A DNA stretch of 64,000 nt from an uncultured Pseudomonadota bacterium (GTDB taxonomy: Bacteria > Pseudomonadota > Alphaproteobacteria > RF32 > CAG-239), in assembly GCA_949289935.1 (NCBI GenBank), contig CASEQD010000001.1:88934-152933 (forward strand), read 5' to 3'. The notes beneath the pieces were generated by a model. It was not told the DNA's origin and did not search any database. It saw only the letters and a program-made list of their open reading frames with translations. The translations under genes and the position numbers were made by a program. Shown piece by piece: positions 1 through 6,923 of this stretch. How positions within the stretch are numbered: position 1 is the stretch's first letter; every line of letters starts with the position of its first letter.

Positions 1-1
1 C

Positions 2-670
2 GGCGCACGACAGATGCCGGTTACGAACGCCAACAGCGAAGAAGAAAAAGATGAAGAATTTACCAAGGCTTTGTCGGCGGCGCTGCGTTCCGACCCGGAT
101 GTGATGATGGTCGGCGAGGTTCGCTCCATCGCCGCGGCTGAGTTAACTTTCAAAGGCGCTTTGTCAGGGCACGGCGTGTGGACGACGCTTCACGCCAACA
201 GCGCACCGGCAATTGTCACACGTTTGCGCGATATGGGCGTCAAAACCTTTATGTTAAACGATCCCGAACTCATCAAAGGGCTGATTTCGCAACGTTTGTT
301 CCGCCGTCTGTGTCCGCACTGCCGGGTGTCGGTTAAGGAACATCTGGACTCGCCTTCCGTTCAACGACTGAAAATCGCGCTGGGCGATTTCGGAATTGAA
401 AATACGTATATGCGCGGCCCGGGCTGCAAATATTGCGACAATACCGGCATCAAGGGGCGCATGTGCGTTCCGGAAATCATTTTGCCGGATGCGACTTTTC
501 TTGATTTGATGATATCCGGCGAAACGCGCAAAGCCATTGACTATTGGACGAGCGACCTCAACGGGCGCACGCTGAAAGACGCGGCTATTGAACGCATGCT
601 TAAAGGATATATTGATTTGGACGAGGTAGAGCGCTGGACGGGGCTGATGGATCAGCGCCCGGCTTATTAA
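2..670 (+). CDS. Type IVb pilus / type II secretion ATPase (GspE/PilQ-like), C-terminal part, 5' truncated by window
   Basis: The reading frame is open to the first base of the window, so the ATG at 14 is internal and the N-terminal part with the Walker A loop lies upstream. The visible part holds the Walker B region (DVMMVGEVR), the following TLHANS motif of GspE/PilT-family secretion ATPases, and a four-cysteine zinc site (CPHC about 30 residues before CKYC) typical of GspE/PilB/PilQ assembly ATPases rather than PilT retraction ATPases. In this family the cytoplasmic hexamer powers pilin extraction and assembly. The next gene, 22 bases downstream, encodes the matching inner-membrane platform protein, which supports one operon. 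Whether it drives a type IVb pilus, conjugative pilus or secretion pseudopilus cannot be told from the fragment. Confidence 0.85.
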   Translation, partial: GARQMPVTNANSEEEKDEEFTKALSAALRSDPDVMMVGEVRSIAAAELTFKGALSGHGVWTTLHANSAPAIVTRLRDMGVKTFMLNDPELIKGLISQRLFRRLCPHCRVSVKEHLDSPSVQRLKIALGDFGIENTYMRGPGCKYCDNTGIKGRMCVPEIILPDATFLDLMISGETRKAIDYWTSDLNGRTLKDAAIERMLKGYIDLDEVERWTGLMDQRPAY

Positions 671-692
671 CCGCTGAAAGGAAAGGTTTTCC

Positions 693-1823
693 ATGGAAGA
701 AAAAGAAAAGGAAAGAAAAAAGCAGACCTCCCTCGACAAGGCCATGAGAAGCCTTGGTACGGTGGAAGTGTATTATGCCAAAATGATTTGCCGGATGTCT
801 AACGGCGTCAGGCTGAAAATCTACCGTAAGCTGGCATCGCTGCTCCGGAACCGTTTTTCGTTGATGAATGCGCTTGATCTTATTCATAACGGGTTCAGCA
901 ACGGCGGACGAAACCCCAAAGAGCCGATGGCCATCGCCATTGCCGCCTGGGGACGCGCGCTCCAAAACGGGCAGCCTTTTTCGGAAGCATTGCGCGGTTG
1001 GGCGCCGAATCGTGAAAGACTTATGCTTTCGGTGGGCGATGTATCGGACATGGAAAGCGCCATTCTCAACCTTATCCGTGTTTCGGAAGGTACGACAAAA
1101 ATGATCCGGCCGATTGTGGGCGCCATTACTTATCCGTCTTTTTTGTTTATGATGTCGGTGTTGATTATTTATGCCATCGGGGCTTTTATGGTTCCGCCCA
1201 TGCTCGAGGCGGCGCCGAACGTGCGCTGGCGGGGCATGGCAGCCGATTTGGTCGATTTGTCTTATTGGATAAGAGACAACTGGGTTTTTGCCTTTTCCCT
1301 TCTGCCGGTTATCGGCTGTACCATTTATTTTACCATCGGGGTATGGACCGGCCGGGCAAGAGCCTTTTTTGACCATATTCCGCCCTGGTCGCTGTATAAA
1401 ATTTTTTCGGGATTAAGCTGGCTGTTGTCTTTGTCGGCTCTGGTCGGCAGCGGCACGCCTGTTTCAACAGCTTTGCGCGCGCTGCGGCGCGATGCCAACC
1501 GTTATCTCAAAGAGAGAATCGACAAGACGCTTGTTTTTGTCAACAACGGCGACAACCTCGGACAGGCTTTGTTTAAAACCGGGCTTGACTATCCGGATCC
1601 GGAAATTATCAACGATTTGAAAATTTATTCCGAACTGGACAATTTTGAAGAAGCCCTGACGAATCTGGCTACGGAATGGCTGGATGAGAGCGTCTATATG
1701 ATTGAAAACAAGGCTTCCATTTTGAACATGATTGCCATTCTGACCGTGGCGGGCATTATTGCCTGGGCGGTGATGGGCACGTTTGAAATGCAAGACCAGA
1801 TTACCAGCTCTATGGGAATTTAG
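693..1823 (+). CDS. Type II secretion F-domain inner-membrane platform protein (PilR/GspF-like)
   Basis: 376 residues, the normal size for GspF/PilC/PilR proteins. It has two related helical F domains, each followed by membrane segments: a first TM pair around residues 150-175 and 200-220, and a final C-terminal TM around residues 345-365 (MIAILTVAGIIAWAVMGTF). The N-terminus is highly charged and cytoplasmic. The family forms the inner-membrane platform that couples the assembly ATPase to pilin insertion. The ATG at 693 follows a good purine-rich ribosome site (GAAAGGAAAGG). Genes on both sides belong to the same machine: the ATPase upstream and a single-TM pilin-like protein starting 4 bases after this stop. 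The overall gene order resembles PilQ-PilR-PilS of IncI1-type thin pili; that comparison is inference. Confidence 0.85.
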   Translation: MEEKEKERKKQTSLDKAMRSLGTVEVYYAKMICRMSNGVRLKIYRKLASLLRNRFSLMNALDLIHNGFSNGGRNPKEPMAIAIAAWGRALQNGQPFSEALRGWAPNRERLMLSVGDVSDMESAILNLIRVSEGTTKMIRPIVGAITYPSFLFMMSVLIIYAIGAFMVPPMLEAAPNVRWRGMAADLVDLSYWIRDNWVFAFSLLPVIGCTIYFTIGVWTGRARAFFDHIPPWSLYKIFSGLSWLLSLSALVGSGTPVSTALRALRRDANRYLKERIDKTLVFVNNGDNLGQALFKTGLDYPDPEIINDLKIYSELDNFEEALTNLATEWLDESVYMIENKASILNMIAILTVAGIIAWAVMGTFEMQDQITSSMGI

Positions 1824-1827
1824 CGGC

Positions 1828-2454
1828 ATGAAAAAATTAACGTCCTTATGGAACGAAGCAAAGAAAAAAACAAAGGGAATCGCGGCAAAACTGTCTTTCA
1901 AAAAGCGGCGGCCGGCTCTTTCGCGGCGGGATTGGCAGATTGCCGGCGGACTTGCGGTTGTGGCGGCGCTTATCGGCATTATCATTGCTTCTCTTCCCAA
2001 GGCTGACAAACAGGCCGCCGCCGCGGTGAATGAAATTTTTGCTCTGGCGGACGGCATTCGCAGCACGTATCGCGCCAAACCCAATTATTGGGGGCTGGAT
2101 ACGGCTTCGGCGCTGGCAGAGGGAATCGTTCCGCCCGCGTTGGTAAAAAAAGGCGGAATCGTCAACAGTCTGGGACAGGATATGTTAATCGGCAGCGGGG
2201 CGGCAGCGGAAACGGTTATGCCCGGTAGCCGGGGGTTTGACATTGTGCTGCCCCGAACCGGCAAAAAGGCCTGCATGCTGCTGATGAGCGCCAAACTCAA
2301 TGAACGGCAACAACTGGGACTGGCGGGCGTAACGTTGAAAAACTCGGCGGAAACCCTTTATTCCTGGGGCGGAGAAAACCGTTTTCCGCTGGAAATTTTG
2401 CAAACCCGCAAGGCTTGCGAAAACAGCAATATTATTATCTGGCATTTTGAATGA
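1828..2454 (+). CDS. Single-TM pilin-like protein of the pilus operon (PilS-like C-terminal layout)
   Basis: 208 residues from the ATG at 1828, four bases after the platform-gene stop; an in-frame start at 1783 would overlap that gene and is less likely. A basic N-terminal segment (residues 1-37) is followed by one TM helix (about 39-54, GGLAVVAALIGIIIASL) and a periplasmic domain with small-residue-rich helix start and a YWGLD...LPP-like arrangement that recalls type IVb pilin PilS domains. It lacks the short leader plus Gly/Glu+5 prepilin site seen in the next gene, so it may be a minor pilin or assembly factor anchored by an uncleaved TM. Position in the operon argues for a pilus role; exact function unknown. 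Confidence 0.55.
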   Translation: MKKLTSLWNEAKKKTKGIAAKLSFKKRRPALSRRDWQIAGGLAVVAALIGIIIASLPKADKQAAAAVNEIFALADGIRSTYRAKPNYWGLDTASALAEGIVPPALVKKGGIVNSLGQDMLIGSGAAAETVMPGSRGFDIVLPRTGKKACMLLMSAKLNERQQLGLAGVTLKNSAETLYSWGGENRFPLEILQTRKACENSNIIIWHFE

Positions 2455-2537
2455 AAAATTTACAAAAAATTAAACCTCTCGTGTTTATAATAGCTTAAAT
2501 TCCCGCTGGGCAGACGAGTGATTTGTATATTAACATA

Positions 2538-2566
2538 TTGTCAAAGCGTGAAAAATGAGCTATTAT
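2538..2566 (+). promoter_or_regulatory. Sigma70-type promoter for the prepilin gene
   Basis: TTGTCA, a 17-base spacer, then TATTAT. It lies in the 170-base gap before the prepilin gene, so the pilin can be transcribed at a higher level than the upstream ATPase/platform operon. Confidence 0.6.
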
Positions 2567-2624
2567 GTAAAATAGTGTAGTGTGTGAAAAAATTGCAACA
2601 GAATTTTATGGCAGGAGAAAAGAG

Positions 2625-3185
2625 ATGAAAAAGTATTATGAGTCTGAACAGAGCGGCCGTTCCATGGTGGAAATGCTGGGCGTGCTGGCGATTATCGGCG
2701 TTTTGTCCGTCGGCGGTATTGCCGGTTATTCCAAAGCCATGGCCAAGTTCAAAATCAATCAGGCGCTGGATCAGATTACAACCATGATTATCAACATTCG
2801 TTCAACTTTTTCCAGCCAGATTGATTTTACGGATGCGACGACGGCCAATATTATTGCTTTGGGCATAGCGCCGGAAGAATCGCTTGATGCCGCCAGAACT
2901 AAGATGACCAATCCTTTTGCCGGTCAGATAACTATTGGATCAGTAGGGAATCCGGCAACAACCTTTACCATTACATATACGGGACTTGATTCCAACGCCT
3001 GTCAGAGTCTGGCGTTGGCAGACTGGGGATCTCAGGCTTCTTCCGGTCTGGTTTCCATGACAATCGGCGGTGCTCAGAAATATGAAACTTCAAAGGGAGA
3101 TTTTCCTTTGTCAGTGGCTAATGTGGTTGCCGGTTGCACGCTGGCTGCCGGGGCGACGACCTCCATTACCTGGGAATACAGATAA
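2625..3185 (+). CDS. Type IV prepilin / pseudopilin
   Basis: 186 residues from the ATG at 2625, preceded by GGAGAAAAGAG; an ORF start at 2580 lacks a ribosome site. The N-terminus shows a short charged leader ending in Gly, then RSMVEM with Glu at +5, and a long hydrophobic helix (GVLAIIGVLSVGGIAGYSKAM): a classical class III prepilin cleavage site for a prepilin peptidase. The +1 residue is Arg instead of the usual Phe/Met. The remaining globular domain carries two cysteines (in DSNACQS and AGCTLA) about 45 residues apart that could form the D-loop disulfide. No prepilin peptidase gene is visible in the window. It probably forms the fibre built by the machinery encoded just upstream; it has its own promoter and a strong terminator. 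Confidence 0.85.
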   Translation: MKKYYESEQSGRSMVEMLGVLAIIGVLSVGGIAGYSKAMAKFKINQALDQITTMIINIRSTFSSQIDFTDATTANIIALGIAPEESLDAARTKMTNPFAGQITIGSVGNPATTFTITYTGLDSNACQSLALADWGSQASSGLVSMTIGGAQKYETSKGDFPLSVANVVAGCTLAAGATTSITWEYR

Positions 3186-3209
3186 TATTGCTTATGCTTT
3201 TCTGTTGCA

Positions 3210-3236
3210 GCCGCCGGTTTTTCCGGCGGCTTTTTT
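3210..3236 (+). terminator. Rho-independent terminator after the prepilin gene
   Basis: Perfect 8-bp GC-rich stem GCCGCCGG/CCGGCGGC with a T5 loop followed by six T. It ends the pilin transcript 24 bases after the stop codon. Confidence 0.9.
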
Positions 3237-3244
3237 GCGTAATC

Positions 3245-3640
3245 CTCTCTTCCCCTGAGTAGGGCGGCGGCAGAAAAACAATTCAGATAATTGGTTTTGA
3301 ATCATACCCCCTCCAACTTCTTGCAGCGAAGCTGCTTCGGTCAACTGAATTGTAACGATTGTTTTCTTAGGCTGCCGCCTGTTCACAATCTAACAATTCA
3401 GACTCTGTCGTTGAAAAACAATTCACCGGATTGTTTTTCTGCCTCCAGCCCTATTCAGGGGAAGGAAATTAGATAATTCGTTTTAGATTCATACCCCACC
3501 CGCCTCCCCTACTCAGGGGAGGAGAAAATGGTGAGGGTTACTCAGGGGAGGGAAAAAGAAGTGCCCTACTCAGAGGGAGAGAAAGTAAAGAGAGAGAAAG
3601 TGAGGAGCCCTGCTCAGGGAGAGAGAATATGCCGGACGGA
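3245..3640. repeat. Complex intergenic repeat, copy 1 (100-bp core at 3326-3425)
   Basis: Gene-free stretch between the pilin terminator and the RquA-like gene. The core 3326-3425 is 100 bp and differs from copy 2 (19661-19760) at four positions. Inside the core, arm 3345-3361 (CTGAATTGTAACGATTG) pairs imperfectly with arm 3386-3401 (CAATCTAACAATTCAG), giving a stem with a 24-base loop; a perfect odd palindrome CGAAGCTGCTTCG sits at its left edge. To the right are about five degenerate copies of a CCCTACTCAGGGGAGG hairpin-like motif spaced roughly 25-50 bases apart; an inverted copy lies at the left end near 3250. Module TTGAATCATACCC occurs beside the core in both copies. No credible protein is encoded. 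Confidence 0.8.
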
Positions 3641-3644
3641 AAGA

Positions 3645-4358
3645 TTAATATTTATTATCCCGCCGGGTTGCCGTAACTTTCTGATACATGCCCAGTCCGT
3701 AAACAGACTTTGTCCAAAAATAATCGGTAACATCAACATTTTGCGCATAGGTATCAATCCCGCGTTCCCAGATTTTTTCGGCAAAGGGCTGATAAAGGCG
3801 GTTAAACATCCGCATCAGACTGCGCAGGGGATGCCATTTGCAGGGATTATGATAATCTACAAAAACCGCCTTTCCGCCGGGCTTTAATGCCGCCAAAGCG
3901 TTGCTGACGACTTGCACTTTTGAAAGCGGCGGCAATTCATGCAAAAGGTTATAACACACGACATTGTCATATTTTTTGTCGGTTTTCAAACCTGCGGCAT
4001 CGGCTTGTTTTAAGCGGATATTATCAAATAAATAATCATATTTCCGCCGGCAGCGCATCAGCTGTTTTTTATTGTTGTCAATGATGGTAAGCGAGCCGTT
4101 TTCTCCAACCTGATAAGCCAGTTCTTCAATCTGCAGGCCGAAAGTGCAGCCCATTTGCAGCACCTGCGCACCAGGCTTGACCTCCCGGGCAACGCTTTCG
4201 GAAAGTTTTTTGTGAAAACCAAGCGTTATCAGGTTAAGCAAAAACGGACTGTCAAAAAAATCATAAATGTCTTTTTTGTTATACAGCCAATCGTATATGC
4301 CGTTAACTTTAACGGGAAGAGTAACAAATTCTCTTGTTTTTTGCGTTTGTTGCATCAT
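3645..4358 (-). CDS. rquA: RquA-like rhodoquinone biosynthesis SAM-dependent enzyme
   Basis: 237 residues from ATG 4358 (19 bases after the Hpt stop); the longer frame to 4481 would overlap that gene. It has a class I SAM-methyltransferase fold, but with features I associate with RquA: an aromatic-rich N-terminal YDWLYNKKDIYDFF, an altered SAM loop LQMGCTFG instead of a GxGxG loop (residues 67-74), NLLHELPP (137-144), VDYHNPCKWHPLRSLMR (168-183), a PFAEKIW segment, and a C-terminal GLGMYQKV. RquA converts ubiquinone to rhodoquinone, with SAM reported as amino donor, and allows fumarate-reducing anaerobic respiration. It appears to be last in an operon with rsmE and an Hpt gene. Alternative: another UbiE-like methyltransferase; the combination of motifs makes RquA more likely. 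Confidence 0.75.
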   Translation of the reverse strand: MMQQTQKTREFVTLPVKVNGIYDWLYNKKDIYDFFDSPFLLNLITLGFHKKLSESVAREVKPGAQVLQMGCTFGLQIEELAYQVGENGSLTIIDNNKKQLMRCRRKYDYLFDNIRLKQADAAGLKTDKKYDNVVCYNLLHELPPLSKVQVVSNALAALKPGGKAVFVDYHNPCKWHPLRSLMRMFNRLYQPFAEKIWERGIDTYAQNVDVTDYFWTKSVYGLGMYQKVTATRRDNKY

Positions 4359-4377
4359 GTGTTTCAAATCCGGTTTT

Positions 4378-4725
4378 TTACGGCCGGAAATAAGGTTCTG
4401 CCTCTTTAATGCTTTCCAGCCAGATGTTTTTGCTGTTTTTGATTTTTTTACCTGTTTCTTCGGAAAAATCTCCGGCAACAAGATTATTTTCTATTTTTGT
4501 ACACAATTCTGCAAATTTGTCAAGACCAAAAATGAGCGAAGAAGATTTCAGGCTGTGAAAAATAATTCGCAGATTTTCCGCATCCCGGCCGGATAGATAA
4601 GCCGCCGCTTTTTCAAATTTTGCCCCGGCGTCGGATAAATATTCTTCCCAAAGCTGCAAAAACTTTTGTTCTCCCAGCATTTTTTTATAGGTTTCGGGCA
4701 TTTCTCTGTTAAAAACCTCAGACAT
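4378..4725 (-). CDS. Orphan histidine-phosphotransfer (Hpt) domain protein
   Basis: 115 residues, essentially one Hpt domain. The phospho-accepting histidine sits in FHSLKSSSLIFGLDKFAELC, a good match to the Hpt HxLKGxxxxxG pattern (Ser replaces the common Gly), followed by a second long helix with the usual LCTKIEN. The ATG at 4725 has an AGGAAG ribosome site and lies 13 bases after the rsmE stop; the longer in-frame extension overlaps rsmE. Hpt proteins shuttle phosphate between a hybrid kinase and a response regulator; neither partner is in the neighbourhood, so the circuit is unknown. Confidence 0.75.
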   Translation of the reverse strand: MSEVFNREMPETYKKMLGEQKFLQLWEEYLSDAGAKFEKAAAYLSGRDAENLRIIFHSLKSSSLIFGLDKFAELCTKIENNLVAGDFSEETGKKIKNSKNIWLESIKEAEPYFRP

Positions 4726-4738
4726 GAGGCGCTTCCTT

Positions 4739-5497
4739 TCAATTCTTTTTCCAATCGCCGGCAATAGCCTGCCAACAGGCCAGCGCTGCCGCTGCCGCCG
4801 TTTCAGCACGAAGGATTCTTTTTCCCATGGAAACGCTCCGGGCAAAATCCGCCTGCCGCAGCAGCTCAAATTCGTCATTGCCGAATCCGCCTTCGGGGCC
4901 GACTAACAGTGCGGCTTTGGTTGTTTCTTCCGCCGCTGCCGCGCTGAACGCCTTATAAATGTTTTCGCCGCCGCCGGTTTCGTCCATATAAAACAATTTT
5001 CGCGTTTTGTCCCAGGCTGATAAAAGTTTTTTTAAGGGAACAGGTTTAAAAACTTCCGGCAAATCAACCCGGCGGCATTGCTCGGCAGCCTCAACGGCCT
5101 GAGATTTGAAACGCTCAAGACGAACCTTTCCGGCAACCGTCCGCTGCGTGATAACCGGAACAAGCGCCCGGGCGCCGAGTTCCGTCGCTTTTTGAATAAT
5201 ATAGTCTGTTTGTTCTTTTTTGACCGGCGCAAACAAAAGCATGATGTCCGGAACCTGTTCAAACGGGCGTGTTTTTTCGGCAACACGCAGAAAGGCGTCT
5301 TTTTTTGAAATTTTCGAAACAGAGCATAAATATTCGCCGCTCCTGTTGTCAAAGGCTAAAATTTCATCTCCGGCCGCAGCCTTCATCACATGAAAAAGAT
5401 AATGGCTCTGAGCGTCGTTTAACTTTATCTCAAAGCCCTTATCCATCGCGGTGTCAAAAGTATCTATATACAACCTTATTTTATTCTTCTTTTTCAA
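4739..5497 (-). CDS. rsmE: 16S rRNA (uridine1498-N3)-methyltransferase RsmE
   Basis: 252 residues, the typical RsmE size. The SPOUT C-terminal domain is recognised by LLVGPEGGFGNDEFELL and the knot-forming segment SMGKRILRAETAAAAALACWQ; the N-terminal PUA-like part contains HYLFHVMKAAAGDEILAFD. The enzyme methylates N3 of U1498 in the small-subunit RNA. It starts three bases after the stop of the upstream secreted-protein gene and is followed by the Hpt and RquA-like genes, so the four genes are likely co-transcribed. Confidence 0.92.
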   Translation of the reverse strand: MKKKNKIRLYIDTFDTAMDKGFEIKLNDAQSHYLFHVMKAAAGDEILAFDNRSGEYLCSVSKISKKDAFLRVAEKTRPFEQVPDIMLLFAPVKKEQTDYIIQKATELGARALVPVITQRTVAGKVRLERFKSQAVEAAEQCRRVDLPEVFKPVPLKKLLSAWDKTRKLFYMDETGGGENIYKAFSAAAAEETTKAALLVGPEGGFGNDEFELLRQADFARSVSMGKRILRAETAAAAALACWQAIAGDWKKN

Positions 5498-5500
5498 TGT

Positions 5501-5998
5501 CTAAAATATCCTGACCTGTAAAACTTTGGAAACAACCGCCAGCCCGTTTTCCAGTTTGTCAAAATTAATCCGGCTGCTGCCCGAAGCGCTTGCCCGATAC
5601 AAAAGGATGACGATATCTCCCCTCTTTTCGCTCTTAATAAATTCCAGCGCGCTGCCGCGGTTTTCAAAATGCCATCTCGTATTTTCTTCCTCATCCAGCC
5701 TGACCGCCAGATATTGTCCTTCGCTCAAGACCAGAGATGTTGTATAACTATTCAAATCTACCAATTTTATAACCGGTTGTTGAGTTTTTTGCTCAACAGG
5801 CTTTTGAACCGGTTTTGTTGTTTTGTTTTCCCGGGAATCCTGATGAGTGTTTCCGCCCAGCCCGTAGCCCGGTTCAAAAACCTGACGTTTCATGGCCTGG
5901 CCGGCATTCTCGACAATCAAACCCGCCTCTGCGGTTTGGGCAAAAGCCAAAAAACCGGCAAGGAAAAGGATTAATATTTTCGTCGAGTACCTCATCAT
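5501..5998 (-). CDS. Secreted protein of unknown function, possible beta-sandwich (chagasin-like) fold
   Basis: 165 residues from ATG 5998 (a second ATG is at 5995; GTGAGG lies just upstream). Residues 1-24 form a signal peptide (KILILFLAGFLAFAQTAEA). A Lys/Gln/Pro-rich linker around residues 50-75 leads to a C-terminal domain of alternating hydrophobic strands (LVLSEGQYLAVRLDEEENTRWHF ... GDIVILLYRAS) that loosely resembles the layout of chagasin/I42 inhibitor-type domains; that resemblance is weak. First gene of the rsmE operon. Function not assigned. Confidence 0.6.
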   Translation of the reverse strand: MMRYSTKILILFLAGFLAFAQTAEAGLIVENAGQAMKRQVFEPGYGLGGNTHQDSRENKTTKPVQKPVEQKTQQPVIKLVDLNSYTTSLVLSEGQYLAVRLDEEENTRWHFENRGSALEFIKSEKRGDIVILLYRASASGSSRINFDKLENGLAVVSKVLQVRIF

Positions 5999-6144
5999 AC
6001 CCTCACTTATAAACAACATAATATGCTATGTAAATATGCAAAAGTATTTAATTTTTATACTTTTATAATTGTATAATAACACAGATATGATATGAGAGAA
6101 AGAAGTTTTATGTGAAGTTTTTGTAACAAAAAAGGGGAAAGACG

Positions 6145-6819
6145 ATGATTATCACCATTGACGGCCCCGCCGCCGCCGGAAAAGGAACTCTGGCTGCCGC
6201 TCTGGCAGATAAATATAAACTGGCGTATTTTGATACCGGGATGGTTTATCGAGCCGTCGGCGTGGAGATGATCGAAAACAGCCGGGATGTATCTGACGAG
6301 GCCGCAGCAGCGGATCTGGCCCGAAAACTTACTTTTCAAAAAATGATGAAGTTGTCCGAACATCCCGAATTCCGGGGACCTTTGGGCGGAAAAAACGCTT
6401 CGGTAGTTTCTTCTTATCCCTCTGTCCGCGCCGCTCTTTTAAAAATGCAGCGTGATTTTGCGCAAAGCCCTGTGTTTAAAGACGGAAGCCCAGCCAGGGG
6501 CGTTGTTTATGACGGACGCGATACGGGAACGGTTGTCTGTCCTTCCGCCGATATTAAACTGTTTGTCACTGCTTCGCCTGAAGTGCGCGCAGAACGGCGG
6601 TTTAAAGAATTCCGGGAAAAAGGAATCGATATCTCTTATGAGAACGTGCTGGCAGACATAAAATCCCGGGATGAACGGGATTCCCAAAGAGCTTCCGCCC
6701 CTCTGAAACCGGCTCCCGATGCGGTTATCATAGATACATCGGCGCTTTTCGCCAATGATGTGATGGAAAAAGTCTGCCGGATAATTGAGGCAAAGATAAA
6801 GAAATCGCTTGAAAAATAA
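6145..6819 (+). CDS. cmk: Cytidylate kinase
   Basis: 224 residues. The N-terminus MIITIDGPAAAGKGTLA is the P-loop of (d)CMP kinases, followed by FDTGMVYRAVG (CMP-binding region) and YDGRDTGTVVCPSADIKLFVTAS, the usual GRDIGT motif with Ile replaced by Thr. It phosphorylates CMP/dCMP to the diphosphate. Start ATG 6145 is preceded by AAGGGGAAAG. cmk directly upstream of rpsA is a widely conserved pair. Confidence 0.95.
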   Translation: MIITIDGPAAAGKGTLAAALADKYKLAYFDTGMVYRAVGVEMIENSRDVSDEAAAADLARKLTFQKMMKLSEHPEFRGPLGGKNASVVSSYPSVRAALLKMQRDFAQSPVFKDGSPARGVVYDGRDTGTVVCPSADIKLFVTASPEVRAERRFKEFREKGIDISYENVLADIKSRDERDSQRASAPLKPAPDAVIIDTSALFANDVMEKVCRIIEAKIKKSLEK

Positions 6820-6839
6820 TATTTTCCATGTATAAAAAT

Positions 6840-6915
6840 GACACAGCAGCGCTGCGGTGCGGCGGGCTGCTGAAGTTTAACGCGCACAAGTCCGCCCGCT
6901 TATGATGCGGGGCAG
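6840..6915 (+). promoter_or_regulatory. Structured GC-rich leader between cmk and rpsA
   Basis: The 104-base cmk-rpsA gap contains a perfect 10-bp palindrome GCAGCGCTGC (6847-6856) and GCGGGC (6862-6867) complementary to GCCCGC (6894-6899), forming nested hairpins just before the ribosome site, in an otherwise AT-rich setting. It could be a translational control region for S1; no known riboswitch class is recognised. Confidence 0.35.
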
Positions 6916-6923
6916 GCATTTTG

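Noticed and set aside
600..1376. 258-codon minus-strand open frame opposite the platform gene
   Set aside because: The plus-strand gene is a clear F-domain protein in an operon; the antisense frame is low-complexity and lacks a start context.
3528..3887. 119-codon plus-strand open frame across repeat copy 1
   Set aside because: Its first half is made of repeat units and its second half is antisense to the RquA-like gene.
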